This document shows positions 31,827 through 39,595 of a stretch of DNA of 44,943 nucleotides, piece after piece. The translations under genes and the position numbers were made by a program. Origin of the DNA: Candidatus Uhrbacteria bacterium (lineage in GTDB: Bacteria; Patescibacteriota; Patescibacteriia; UBA9934; UBA11717); NCBI GenBank assembly GCA_018701105.1, contig JABIWD010000050.1, positions 1-44,943 on the forward strand. The letters are read 5' to 3'. The first letter of the stretch is position 1, and the number at the start of each line of letters is the position of its first letter. Below the pieces are notes generated by a model, which was given only the letters and a program-made list of their open reading frames with translations, was not told the origin of the DNA and made no database searches.

Positions 31827-33338
31827 ATGAGTTACACAATCAAGTCAGCAGCAGTGCTCGGTCTCAACGTCGAGCCAGTATCAGTAGAAGTCGACATCTC
31901 GTTTGGAATGAAGAAGTTCAACATCGTGGGTTTACCGGACCGCGCAGTGTCGGAGGCGTGCGGTAGGGTAGAGTCCGCAATCAAAAACAGCGGGCTGCCA
32001 TTTCCTCGATACAGAATCACAGTAAACCTCGCGCCTGCGAGCCTTAAGAAGCAAGGACCCTCGTACGATCTACCTATCGCGGTCGGATTACTCTACTCGC
32101 AGGGGCATTTAACAAACCACGAACTCGACGATGCCCTCGTTATCGGAGAACTTGGACTCGACGGAGTTATAAGACATGTCGATGGAGTCTTACCGATAGC
32201 CCTCGCCGCAAAAATGCTTGGGGTTACAACATTGATCGTTCCAAAAGAGAACGAGAAGGAGGCCGCGCTCGTTGAAGGACTCATCGTGATCGGAGTCGAC
32301 CACCTGAAGACACTCGCAGCACACCTCGAAGGCTCGTCAATCATCGAGCCCACGCCAACTACGGTTGTAGACTTCCATCCTTCCACATCATTTTCCCACG
32401 ACATGGTCTACATCAAGGGTCAGGAGCGAGCAAAGCGTGCGCTCGAGATTGCAGCAGCAGGGCAGCACAACATTTTACTCTCAGGACCACCAGGATCTGG
32501 AAAAACTATGCTCGCTCGTACGCTTCCAACGATCCTCCCCGATCTCACACTCAACGAAGCACTCGACATAACACGCATCCACTCAATCTCCGGCAAACTT
32601 AAAGGCCGCGCACTTGTAGATGAGCGGCCTTTCCAAGCGCCACATCATACGACGTCCGGTGTCGCGCTAATCGGTGGAGGGTCGAACCCTAAGCCGGGGC
32701 AAATCAGCATGGCGCATCGTGGCGTCTTGTTTCTTGATGAGTTTCCGGAGTTTAAGAAGAACGCGCTCGAGAATTTACGGCAGCCGCTCGAGGACGGAAC
32801 GATTACAGTCGCACGAGCTGCAGGCACAGCAGAGTTTCCTGCAAAGTTCATGCTCGTCGCCGCCATGAATCCGTGTCCGTGTGGTTTTGCGAGTGATCCG
32901 TTTCATCAATGCGTCTGTACTCACAGTCAGATAATCAAATATCAGAAGAAGCTTTCAGGCCCATTGCTCGATCGCATCGACCTACACCTGGAGGTACCTA
33001 AGATCGACGTCGAGAAACTGACAAGTCTCAACGAAGGCGAGCTCTCGGCGAGTATTCGCGAACGAGTACAGGCAGCTCGCAACATTCAGACGCTCAGGTT
33101 CGAGGGATCGAGCCTGGTTAGTAACACTGACATGCGCGCGCAAGACGTTAAGGAGTATTGTCCGATGGAGAAGACCGCCGAGCAGGTGTTGACTACTGCG
33201 GCACGATCGCTTCACTTGTCGGCACGTGCGTATATCAGGATTATTAAGGTCTCGCGGACGATTGCAGATCTTGCTGGCGTGGGCGAGATTATGTTGGAGC
33301 ATGTAAGTGAGGCGCTGCAGTTTAGGGAGCGGGGGTAG
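31827..33338 (+). CDS. comM: YifB/ComM-family AAA+ Mg-chelatase-like ATPase
   Basis: 503 aa from ATG 31827. The N-terminal Lon-like domain (VEPVSVEVDISFGMKKFNIVGLPDRAV, KKQGPSYDLPIAVGLL) is followed by a Mg-chelatase ATPase: Walker A LLSGPPGSGKTMLARTLP (~220), HHTTSGVALIGGG, Walker B GVLFLDEFPEF, MNPCPCGF with a Cys pair, LDRIDLHLEVP and the C-terminal RAYIRIIKVSRTIADL helical domain. ComM is a branch-migration helicase that extends heteroduplex during natural transformation. The start follows the T tract of the upstream terminator with no Shine-Dalgarno sequence. Confidence 0.95.
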   Translation: MSYTIKSAAVLGLNVEPVSVEVDISFGMKKFNIVGLPDRAVSEACGRVESAIKNSGLPFPRYRITVNLAPASLKKQGPSYDLPIAVGLLYSQGHLTNHELDDALVIGELGLDGVIRHVDGVLPIALAAKMLGVTTLIVPKENEKEAALVEGLIVIGVDHLKTLAAHLEGSSIIEPTPTTVVDFHPSTSFSHDMVYIKGQERAKRALEIAAAGQHNILLSGPPGSGKTMLARTLPTILPDLTLNEALDITRIHSISGKLKGRALVDERPFQAPHHTTSGVALIGGGSNPKPGQISMAHRGVLFLDEFPEFKKNALENLRQPLEDGTITVARAAGTAEFPAKFMLVAAMNPCPCGFASDPFHQCVCTHSQIIKYQKKLSGPLLDRIDLHLEVPKIDVEKLTSLNEGELSASIRERVQAARNIQTLRFEGSSLVSNTDMRAQDVKEYCPMEKTAEQVLTTAARSLHLSARAYIRIIKVSRTIADLAGVGEIMLEHVSEALQFRERG

Positions 33339-33390
33339 GAGCCCTCTTTGTCTGGCGTTACTTGAGTTCTACTGGCGCTTGCTGGTATAG

Positions 33391-33522
33391 ACCCCTCCGC
33401 CCTTTGGGCACCTCCCCTTCGTAAGGGGAGGGGTTATGCTAGTGATACTAGGGAAACCAAGTCCGCCTCTCCCCTTACGAAGGGGAGACGTCATAAAGCG
33501 AAGCGACCTATGACAGAGGGGT
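33391..33522 (+). repeat. REP-like composite repeat, copy C
   Basis: 132 bp bounded by ACCCCTC and GAGGGGT, same orientation as copy A. Hairpins CTCCCCTTcgtAAGGGGAG and CTCCCCTTACGAAGGGGAG plus GTCATA/TATGAC. It ends 42 bases before the first internal ATG of the DUF559 gene. Confidence 0.88.
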
Positions 33523-33563
33523 GTGACCTAGTGAAATGCAAGCAAACCAAGCCATTCAAGACT

Positions 33564-33932
33564 ATGACAACCATCTTCAACAAACACTCAATGAAAACTA
33601 GGAGACGCGAGCTAAGACACGCGGCGCCAAAAGCTGAACGAATCCTCTGGAAACACCTGCGCCGCAAGCAACTCGACAACCACAAGTTCAGACGACAGCA
33701 CAGCATCAACGGCTACGTCGTTGACTTCTACTGTCCGCAACAAAGGCTCGCCATTGAAGTCGACGGCCCAACTCACTTTCGAGGGATCGAGTCCGAGGTA
33801 TACGACAAAGAAAGGCAAATACAAATCGAGTCCCTCGGCATCACCGTCCTTCGTTTCACCAATGCCGATGTCTATGAAAATACTGACAATGTCATACTTT
33901 CTATCTTGAATTGTTTGAGATGGAGCCCTTGA
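33564..33932 (+). CDS. DUF559-family endonuclease-like protein
   Basis: 122 aa from ATG 33564, or 113 aa from ATG 33591 (MKTRRRELRHAAPKAERILW), the more typical start. The Vsr/PD-(D/E)XK-like fold is visible: KAERILWKHLRRKQLDNHKF, FRRQHSINGYVVDFYCPQQR with the active-site Asp, LAIEVDGPTHF with Glu-x-Asp, and ITVLRFTNADVYENTDNVI. DUF559 proteins are predicted site-specific nucleases of unknown role. It stands alone, directly after REP-like copy C; the frame even reads back into the repeat at 33510. No methylase is nearby, so a classical restriction system is unlikely. Confidence 0.85.
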   Translation: MTTIFNKHSMKTRRRELRHAAPKAERILWKHLRRKQLDNHKFRRQHSINGYVVDFYCPQQRLAIEVDGPTHFRGIESEVYDKERQIQIESLGITVLRFTNADVYENTDNVILSILNCLRWSP

Positions 33933-33957
33933 CAAACACCCTCACAATTGCTAACGT
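33929..33957 (+). promoter_or_regulatory. Promoter of the 141-aa orphan
   Basis: TTGACA, 17-base spacer, TAACGT. The -35 overlaps the stop codon region of the DUF559 gene. Confidence 0.65.
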
Positions 33958-33983
33958 CGAAACACACCACGAAGGGAGAAGCC

Positions 33984-34409
33984 ATGCGCATTGCATTTGA
34001 TCTCGGAATTGCGATGGGAGTTGGAAGGGCAACAGATTTGCTGCGAAAAGCCTGGAGCGGAGAGCCGCAGCCGGGCTTCACAGAGGCCATCGAAAGAGGG
34101 GCCACCATCCAAGTGCTCGTCTTGATCAGGCTCGTGAGCGACTGTGCCCGTGACGAAGAGGCCGGCGCGGTCCTGCCTTCATTCCAGGCACTGCACGAGC
34201 TCATCAAGAGCCGCGTGAGCGCAGGCCACAGTGTCGACAGTGGGCTCGTTCAGGTCCCCCTCGCTCGCCTCTGTGCTTCACTGGATGTCATGGCCGCGCG
34301 CCACGAAGGTCGAGGAGTGTCTCGTGCACGAAGCGCGGCCGGGTGCCACGACGGCGACACCGTGACTGCGGAGACCCTGTCCGTGGAGACCCTGCCCGGA
34401 GAGGGGTAG
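33984..34409 (+). CDS. GC-rich orphan, 141 aa, unknown function
   Basis: 141 aa from ATG 33984 with GGGAGAAG six bases upstream. The first ~110 residues are helical (FDLGIAMGVGRATDLLRKAW; ATIQVLVLIRLVSDCARDEE; LPSFQALHELIKSRVSAG; LARLCASLDVMAARHEG) and the last 30 are Ser/Thr/Gly-rich and probably disordered. No membrane segment, signal or motif is recognised. It is a complete single-gene unit: promoter 26 bases upstream, terminator 17 bases after the stop. Codon use (GTG, CTC, CGC, GCC) contrasts with the DUF559 gene before it. Confidence 0.62.
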   Translation: MRIAFDLGIAMGVGRATDLLRKAWSGEPQPGFTEAIERGATIQVLVLIRLVSDCARDEEAGAVLPSFQALHELIKSRVSAGHSVDSGLVQVPLARLCASLDVMAARHEGRGVSRARSAAGCHDGDTVTAETLSVETLPGEG

Positions 34410-34425
34410 AAGAGAACTACGAACC

Positions 34426-34456
34426 ACGCCGCAACTCTGCGGCGTGTGTTTTTTTA
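34426..34456 (+). terminator. Terminator of the 141-aa orphan
   Basis: ACGCCGCA-actc-TGCGGCGT then GTGTTTTTTT. Confidence 0.9.
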
Positions 34457-34480
34457 AAAAAAGAGGACAACTTCCATAAA

Positions 34481-34511
34481 TTGAAATTTGCCCAATTGCT
34501 CAATTGAAATT
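34481..34511. repeat. AT-rich AATTG repeat
   Basis: TTGAAATTTGCCCAATTGCT then CAATTGAAATTG, related to the AATTCGGC repeats at 18584-18702 and 25012-25048. Confidence 0.45.
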
Positions 34512-34523
34512 GTTTTGTTTTGT

Positions 34524-34910
34524 TTATCTCCACCTCAGATACGCCCAAACCAACACCAACCCCCCAAACCAAACGTACGCCAACGTGTCCACCAACCTCT
34601 GTCTCTTTTTAAACTCATCAAAATTTGACCACCCACCAACATGCCACGACCATCGGCGACCAAAGATAAACATCGCCCCAAGTGCAGCGAACCCTACAAC
34701 CGGAATCAACGAGACAACAAACCACATGTATTGCCGCGTACCAAGCGCGTACCCCTGAGTCCAAAACAAACCACCGGGAGACGGGCGGCGCAAATACCGC
34801 TCCATCACCTCTTCCTTTGGCACGAGCTCAATAGTGTAACCACACGCCTTACACGCACGCTGAGCTTCTCTAAGTTTTGTTAAACAATCCGGGCACGACT
34901 TTGAATCCAT
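34524..34910 (-). CDS. Small membrane protein with N-terminal zinc ribbon
   Basis: 128 aa. CPDCLTKLREAQRACKAC (residues ~6-23) is a four-Cys zinc ribbon. Two membrane helices follow, MWFVVSLIPVVGFAALGAMF (~62-81) and LVDTLAYVWFGGLVLVWAY (~106-124). The region between (FGRRWSWHVGGWSNFDEFKK) is basic and aromatic. Zinc-ribbon-plus-two-helix proteins are common unknowns in CPR and other bacteria. It stands alone on the minus strand between two GC-rich plus-strand units, and its own composition is core-like. Function unknown. Confidence 0.78.
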   Translation of the reverse strand: MDSKSCPDCLTKLREAQRACKACGYTIELVPKEEVMERYLRRPSPGGLFWTQGYALGTRQYMWFVVSLIPVVGFAALGAMFIFGRRWSWHVGGWSNFDEFKKRQRLVDTLAYVWFGGLVLVWAYLRWR

Positions 34911-34945
34911 ATAAAAAGATTATATCACGAGAAGTACATGAGCGA

Positions 34946-34974
34946 TTGACAACCGAGGGAAATATTGATAAACA
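34946..34974 (+). promoter_or_regulatory. Promoter of the 199-aa orphan
   Basis: TTGACA, 17-base spacer, TAAACA. It lies just upstream of the divergent zinc-ribbon gene start at 34910. Confidence 0.65.
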
Positions 34975-35005
34975 TATTTTGTCATCTAGGAACTGGAGGA
35001 TTGCC

Positions 35006-35605
35006 ATGAAACGTGACAACGAAGCACTACTCAGAGCAGGCAAAGTGATCGATCTCCTGCACGTCAGGGGCCCGAAGGAAGTAGTTGGGCGTGCACAGAA
35101 AGCCCTGCAGGAGCTACTGCAGGATCGAGCCCGTGTCGTAATCGAGAATTTCGGTCCAGCGGCCTTCTGGCTCGTGATCTTGCATCCGAAATACGACGAA
35201 AGGCGTCTACACGTCAGCGACGATGGAAGTCTCTGCGTCAAGAACTTCGGGCAAAAAGGTGAGGTGATTGATACGTGGGCCACAGCTCTTCTGGTCAGCG
35301 AACTGGCGCGGGCAAAAAAGGAAACCGTGCTGGAGATGATCTCGCGGCTGTACACCACGGAAGAATCGCCTACCGTAGTCGCACAGATCTACGACATGCT
35401 TAACGGAGACGGGTACGTCCAACCGATCATCAGCGGCGGTATGGTACGACTCGACCTGCACTTGAACGCATCAGGCGGAGCGGGTTTTCACATCATGTCC
35501 ACGGAAGGTACCGTGGTGATCTACGACAAGAGCAAGTCAGAGCACGCCGCGATCCTCGACGAGGAGGTTGCCGAAGCCATCTTCGGCCAGCTCCGACGAA
35601 GCTAG
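35006..35605 (+). CDS. GC-rich orphan, 199 aa, unknown function
   Basis: 199 aa from ATG 35006, with CTGGAGGA seven bases upstream; the longer frame back to 34877 overlaps the promoter. Helical N-terminus (NEALLRAGKVIDLLHVRGPK; VVGRAQKALQELLQDRARVV), a mixed middle (AAFWLVILHPKYDERRLHVS) and further helices (VIDTWATALLVSELARAKKE; VAQIYDMLNGDGYVQPII). The ending EHAAILDEEVAEAIFGQLRR looks helical. No membrane segment or catalytic motif is seen. It has its own promoter and terminator. I recognise no family. Confidence 0.65.
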   Translation: MKRDNEALLRAGKVIDLLHVRGPKEVVGRAQKALQELLQDRARVVIENFGPAAFWLVILHPKYDERRLHVSDDGSLCVKNFGQKGEVIDTWATALLVSELARAKKETVLEMISRLYTTEESPTVVAQIYDMLNGDGYVQPIISGGMVRLDLHLNASGGAGFHIMSTEGTVVIYDKSKSEHAAILDEEVAEAIFGQLRRS

Positions 35606-35611
35606 AACACT

Positions 35612-35653
35612 CAACCCCCTCACCAGATCCGCTGGCGGAGGGGTGTTTTCTTG
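35612..35653 (+). terminator. Terminator of the 199-aa orphan
   Basis: CCCCTC / GAGGGG around a 16-base loop with an inner CCAG-atccg-CTGG hairpin, then TGTTTTCTTG. Confidence 0.75.
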
Positions 35654-35670
35654 CCTATAGCTCGCGGCTA

Positions 35671-35699
35671 TTGACAAAATCGGTAGTATTTCCTATACT
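35671..35699 (+). promoter_or_regulatory. Promoter of rpmH
   Basis: TTGACA, exactly 17 bases, TATACT. It begins with the same 13 bases as the promoter at 17054. Confidence 0.85.
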
Positions 35700-35728
35700 C
35701 CTGTTACTTTAATACTCATTCCTAGGCT

Positions 35729-35878
35729 ATGCCAAAGAGAACTTTTCAACCGAAGCGAAAGCATCGAGCGCGTGTCCACGGCTTCCGAGCTAGAATGCGT
35801 ACGGTTGGAGGACGAAACATCCTCAAACGACGACGGGCAAAGGGGCGAAAGCGCCTTGCAGTCATAGCGAGCCGATAA
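35729..35878 (+). CDS. rpmH: 50S ribosomal protein L34
   Basis: 49 aa: [20 protein letters not shown], then [20 protein letters not shown] and KRLAVIASR. This is the complete L34 consensus with a few extra C-terminal residues. L34 is a small basic protein of the large subunit, and rpmH-rnpA next to dnaA is the ancestral bacterial origin arrangement. There is no clear Shine-Dalgarno sequence (CCTAGGCT before ATG). The terminator hairpin CGAGCC-gataa-GGCTCG contains the stop codon. Confidence 0.97.
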   Translation: MPKRTFQPKRKHRARVHGFRARMRTVGGRNILKRRRAKGRKRLAVIASR

Positions 35879-35890
35879 GGCTCGTTTTTG
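35868..35890 (+). terminator. Terminator or attenuator between rpmH and rnpA
   Basis: CGAGCC-gataa-GGCTCG then TTTTTGG. It overlaps the rpmH stop codon and probably lowers rnpA expression relative to rpmH. Confidence 0.85.
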
Positions 35891-35906
35891 GTATGATATA
35901 TGAGAT

Positions 35907-36263
35907 ATGTTACCTCGCGACAATAGACTAAAACGAGAATCGGACATCAAGAAGCTCTTCAAGAAAGGGAAGGGTGTTTTTGATAGCCACGTTGGAGCAA
36001 AGATAATGAAGAATAACCTCGCTTTATCAAGGTTCGTTGTCGTGGTTGGAACGAAAGTCCACAAACGCGCATATAAACGCAATAAGATCCGCCGAAGGAT
36101 TCGATCAGTACTGTACGATCACATGAGCCATATCGCCACTGGGTTCGACATTGCTATCATCGCAAAACCCCAGGCGCTCAATGCAAGCTTTAACGAGTTA
36201 CAAAACTCAACACTCTACGCCCTTAAGAAGGCTAAGGTGCTTGAAGAAGTACCAAAGCTATGA
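35907..36263 (+). CDS. rnpA: Ribonuclease P protein component
   Basis: 118 aa, basic. Conserved blocks are NRLKRESDIKKLFKKGKGVF, LSRFVVVVGTKVHKRAYKRN with the RNR-like motif KRAYKRNKIRRRIRS, and GFDIAIIAKPQAL. It binds RNase P RNA and aids pre-tRNA 5' processing. Start ATG 35907 follows the rpmH terminator by 16 bases with no clear Shine-Dalgarno sequence. Its TGA overlaps the yidD ATG (ATGA). The RNase P RNA gene itself is not in this window as far as I can see. Confidence 0.95.
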   Translation: MLPRDNRLKRESDIKKLFKKGKGVFDSHVGAKIMKNNLALSRFVVVVGTKVHKRAYKRNKIRRRIRSVLYDHMSHIATGFDIAIIAKPQALNASFNELQNSTLYALKKAKVLEEVPKL

Positions 36264-36532
36264 TGAACCACTTTCCTAGGTTCTTCCTAGTCTCCATCAT
36301 AAAGGTCTACCAAAAAACATTGTCGATGGACCACGGACCATTACGCCATCTTCACCCGGAAGGGTACTGCAGATTCAAACCAAGCTGCTCTCAATACGGA
36401 ATAGAGGCGGTGGAGCAATTTGGAGTTATAAAAGGAGGAGGTAAAACTTTGTGGCGAGTTGCCCGCTGCAACCCTTGGAACGACGGTGGATATGATTCGC
36501 CGGTGCAAAAGAAAGCGGACGACCAAAACTAG
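36260..36532 (+). CDS. yidD: Membrane protein insertion efficiency factor YidD
   Basis: 90 aa. The YidD signature is complete: IKVYQKTLSMDHG near the N-terminus, CRFKPSCSQYGIEAVEQFGV, KGGGKTLWRVARCNPWNDGGYDSPV with three conserved Cys. YidD is a small inner-membrane-associated amphipathic protein that helps YidC insert proteins. Two adjacent ATGs (36260, 36263) could serve as start; the first overlaps the rnpA stop. The usual downstream yidC is missing; a terminator and then the dnaA origin region follow. Confidence 0.96.
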   Translation: MMNHFPRFFLVSIIKVYQKTLSMDHGPLRHLHPEGYCRFKPSCSQYGIEAVEQFGVIKGGGKTLWRVARCNPWNDGGYDSPVQKKADDQN

Positions 36533-36547
36533 ATATCAATACTCAAT

Positions 36548-36592
36548 GTTTAAAGGCTCAAGTGCTTAGAGCGCTTGAGCCTTTGTGTTTGA
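36548..36592 (+). terminator. Terminator of rpmH-rnpA-yidD
   Basis: AAGGCTCAAG / CTTGAGCCTT with a 13-base loop, then TGTGTTTG. Confidence 0.8.
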
Positions 36593-36771
36593 CCTGAATA
36601 TTTTTGTCCACTTTCTGCTTAGGTTATCAACAAGTTGTCCTCAGTTTTCCCCACCCTGTGTCCTCAGTTACTCCCCTGTGGATAGGTTGGGGGAGCTGTG
36701 GATATGTGATATGATTCTGTGCACATGAGACCCCATGCTGGTCTCGCTTGTCACTTCTCAAACAAAAAAAT
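36593..36771. other. Origin-proximal region upstream of dnaA
   Basis: No gene. Near-consensus DnaA boxes: TTATCAACA (~36623), TGTGGATAG (~36678) and TGTGGATAT (~36698), each one mismatch from TTATCCACA or its complement, plus two GTCCTCAGTT repeats. Likely part of oriC and/or dnaA autoregulation. Confidence 0.7.
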
Positions 36772-38148
36772 ATGGATACACAAGAGCTGTGGGAAACCGC
36801 TCTTGGAGAGCTTGAGCTTCAACTCTCTAAGGCCAACTTCACGACATGGTTTAAGGATACGTTCATTTCGGAGATCAGTAATGATCGAATTGTCATTGCT
36901 GTTCCGAATAATTTCACTAAGGCTTGGTTAGAATCCAAGTATCACAAAGACATCCTTAAATCCCTGCAGCGAGTGACGAGTGACGCAGTGCGAGAGGTGA
37001 ACTATAAGGTAGAGGTCCAAAGCGCGTCTTCGGGCCCACAATCAATTCCAGTACAAGAGGTTCCTTCGTTCGACCAGAACAAAGGGTTCCAACTAGAGGG
37101 AGATGCAAAAACAAACTCGTCAGGAGACACCCTCAACCCTCGATACACTTTTGAAACTTACATCGTTGGAAAGCAGAACGAGTTTGCACATGCTGCGGCA
37201 ATGGCAATTCCAAAAAATCTTGGAACTACGTACAACCCCCTCTTTATATATGGAGGCGTGGGACTCGGCAAAACTCACCTTTTGCAGGCAATTGGTCACG
37301 ACGTTGTACGCCAGCACCAGGGAAAGCGCGTAATGTACGTAACTAGTGAGAAATTCACGAACGACTTCATCAATGCGGTGCGTACTGGGCGAGCGAGAGA
37401 GTTCAAAGACGTTTATCGAACAGTAGATGTGCTAATCTTAGACGATATTCAGTTCTTTTCCGGGAAAGTTGAGACACAGGAAGAGTTTTTCCACACATTC
37501 AACGCCCTCCACCAGCAGAACAAACAGATCATTCTGTCAGCTGACCGACCGCCAAAGGCAATCGCAGCTCTAGAAAATCGACTTTTGTCTCGCTTTGAAT
37601 GGGGGATGACAGCCGACATCAGCTCTCCTGACTTTGAAACACGAGTAGCGATCCTGGAATCCAAGTGTCGCGAGCGACAGTGGACCATGAAATCTGACGT
37701 CGTTCACTTCGTGGCAGAAAATATTTCATCCAACGTCCGAGAGTTGGAAGGAGCACTCAATAAAATTATCGCCTACCACCAGCTAAAGAACCAGGCGCCT
37801 TCTATTGAATCTATCGAGCCAATCATCCAGTCGTTCAAGCCGGTAGACATCATTAAGACAGTTACGCCGCGCGAGCTGATGAATGTTGTTGCAGAATATT
37901 TCGATATCACGAACGACGAAATTGTAGGAAAGAGCAGAGAGAAGAGACTCGCATTCCCGCGACAAATAATCATGTACTTGATGCGTGAAGAAATGGCTTT
38001 CTCTTACCCAAGCATCGGAGCGGAGCTTGGAGGACGAGATCACACGACGGCAATGCACGCTTACAGCAAGATCAAAAAACTTTTCGAAACAGATGAAAAG
38101 TTGAAGCATGACATTGAAATCATCAAGCAAAGAATGTACACGAGCTAG
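36772..38148 (+). CDS. dnaA: Chromosomal replication initiator DnaA
   Basis: 458 aa from ATG 36772 (MDTQELWETALGELELQLSK). Domain I is residues 1-~85, a Ser/Gln-rich linker ~86-130, and the AAA+ domain follows with Walker A YGGVGLGKTHLLQAIGH (~161), Walker B VDVLILDDIQFF (~222), DRPPKAI sensor-type segment and NVRELEGALNKI sensor II. Domain IV has the DnaA-box-binding signature ELGGRDHTTAMHAYSKI (~419-435). DnaA opens the origin. DnaA boxes flank the gene on both sides. The longer frame from TTG 36748 is unlikely. No Shine-Dalgarno sequence, only an A-rich leader. Confidence 0.97.
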   Translation: MDTQELWETALGELELQLSKANFTTWFKDTFISEISNDRIVIAVPNNFTKAWLESKYHKDILKSLQRVTSDAVREVNYKVEVQSASSGPQSIPVQEVPSFDQNKGFQLEGDAKTNSSGDTLNPRYTFETYIVGKQNEFAHAAAMAIPKNLGTTYNPLFIYGGVGLGKTHLLQAIGHDVVRQHQGKRVMYVTSEKFTNDFINAVRTGRAREFKDVYRTVDVLILDDIQFFSGKVETQEEFFHTFNALHQQNKQIILSADRPPKAIAALENRLLSRFEWGMTADISSPDFETRVAILESKCRERQWTMKSDVVHFVAENISSNVRELEGALNKIIAYHQLKNQAPSIESIEPIIQSFKPVDIIKTVTPRELMNVVAEYFDITNDEIVGKSREKRLAFPRQIIMYLMREEMAFSYPSIGAELGGRDHTTAMHAYSKIKKLFETDEKLKHDIEIIKQRMYTS

Positions 38149-38423
38149 TCGGGTAGGAGGATGTCCACAGAGAATGTGCACAATACGTGTGCAACCCTGT
38201 TCACAAGTCTGTGTGAAACTATGTGGATGCAGTGAGGAGTAACCGGGGGATAACGATACCCACACGGGTGTGCACAGATCCATACACTTTTCCCACAGTG
38301 TCTGTGAACACAATATGTGGATTGAATACGTAATAGGGATGGTAGCGAACGTGGGTTATACACGCTATCCACCGCCCTACTACTAATACTAGTTATATAT
38401 AAAGAATTCTTAGGAACCTCAAC
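38149..38423. other. oriC: DnaA boxes, DnaA-trios and AT-rich unwinding element
   Basis: No gene between dnaA and dnaN. Box-like sequences include TATGTGGATG (~38220), TATGTGGATT (~38313), TTATACACG (38356-38364) and CTATCCACC (38365-38373). The last is followed by a short GC stretch, then CTACTACTAATACTAG (38377-38392) and TTATATATAAAGAATT (38393-38408). The order box, GC spacer, repeated CTA triplets, AT-rich DNA matches the basal unwinding system with DnaA-trios known from B. subtilis. Confidence 0.82.
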
Positions 38424-39551
38424 ATGATCTTCTCGTGCACTAAGGACAATCTGTACAAAGGACTAAGTGTGGTGAGTCACATTTCCAATAAGCAGGTGAA
38501 CTTGCCTGTTCTACAGAACGTTCACATCAAAGCAGATGGAGGGACTATTGTTTTATCGACAACGAATCTTGAGATTGCTATTAGAATAAACTTGAGAGGC
38601 AAGATAGACCGGACAGGAGAGTACACAGTCCCAGCAAAACTTTTCTCGGACTTTGTAAACCTGTTACCAAATGAAAGAGTAGACATAGAAATGGTTGATA
38701 CATCTTTGGACGTTTCTTGTGGCGACACATCTACGAGTATTAATGGAATCGACGCAGCTGAGTTCCCATTGATCCCCGCTGTGGAAACTTCCTCAAGCTA
38801 TACCGTCCCAGCATCAGAATTTAAAGATGCTTTGTCGCAGGTTTTGTTCTCAGTTTCAAATAACGAGGCGCGACCACAGCTTTCAGGTGTATTGTTGAAG
38901 TTGAAAGACGAAACTCTTACATTAGCGGCAACCGATAGTTACCGTTTGAGTGAGCGAGTCGTTAAGTTGGATGAATCTGTGGCAGAGCGCGAGGTCATAG
39001 TGCCGTCTCAGACGCTCCAGGAGGTCGCCAGGATGATTCAAGTACTGAAAGACGACCCAGAGATCGAAGACAAGCTCGAAATCAAGTTCTCGGACAACCA
39101 AGTGGTTTTCGAGTTCGGGCCAGTTAACCTCACTTCACGCACAATCGACGGAAGTTATCCCGACTATACACAGATTATCCCCGACGTGTTTGCAACTGAG
39201 TTAGTTGTGGGGAGAGATGAGCTTACAAAAGCTATTAAAACAGCTAGTTTGTTCTCACGCACCGGGATCTTTGATGTGATGTTGAAAGTAGACCCTGACA
39301 CCAAGAAAATTTCTGTGACTGCCAACGAAGCCACCCGCGGAAAAAATACAGCAAGCTGTGATGCGGATGTGAAAGGTGGGAGTAACGAGGTGACGGTGAA
39401 CTTCCGGTACTTGATCGATGGTTTGAACGCGATGAGTTCGGAAGGTGTTACGATAAAGATGATTGATGGAGTGAATCCTTGTGTGGTCGTACCAAACGGC
39501 AGCCTCAACAAAGGATCTTATCAGTACATAGTAATGCCAATTAGGCAGTAG
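38424..39551 (+). CDS. dnaN: DNA polymerase III beta subunit (sliding clamp)
   Basis: 375 aa, full length with three clamp folds: MIFSCTKDNLYKGLSVVSHI, NLPVLQNVHIKADGGTIVLS, ATDSYRLSERVVKL (the conserved ATDxxRL), TSRTIDGSYPDYTQIIP and the C-terminal GSYQYIVMPIRQ. It forms a dimeric ring that tethers polymerases and is loaded by the complex containing HolA (11995). ATG 38424 is preceded by TAGGAA. It lies directly downstream of the origin unwinding element. A strong terminator shared with the facing orphan gene follows. Confidence 0.97.
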   Translation: MIFSCTKDNLYKGLSVVSHISNKQVNLPVLQNVHIKADGGTIVLSTTNLEIAIRINLRGKIDRTGEYTVPAKLFSDFVNLLPNERVDIEMVDTSLDVSCGDTSTSINGIDAAEFPLIPAVETSSSYTVPASEFKDALSQVLFSVSNNEARPQLSGVLLKLKDETLTLAATDSYRLSERVVKLDESVAEREVIVPSQTLQEVARMIQVLKDDPEIEDKLEIKFSDNQVVFEFGPVNLTSRTIDGSYPDYTQIIPDVFATELVVGRDELTKAIKTASLFSRTGIFDVMLKVDPDTKKISVTANEATRGKNTASCDADVKGGSNEVTVNFRYLIDGLNAMSSEGVTIKMIDGVNPCVVVPNGSLNKGSYQYIVMPIRQ

Positions 39552-39556
39552 AAAAT

Positions 39557-39592
39557 AAAAACCGCCGCCCGAGAGATCGGGCGGCTTTTTGT
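39557..39592. terminator. Bidirectional terminator between dnaN and the 133-aa orphan
   Basis: AAAACCGCCGCCCGA-gaga-TCGGGCGGCTTTTT. Confidence 0.9.
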
Positions 39593-39595
39593 TGT

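Noticed and set aside
33510-33563. Extended N-terminus of the DUF559 gene starting inside the repeat
   Set aside because: The added residues do not resemble the family and derive from the repeat; starts at 33564 or 33591 fit better.
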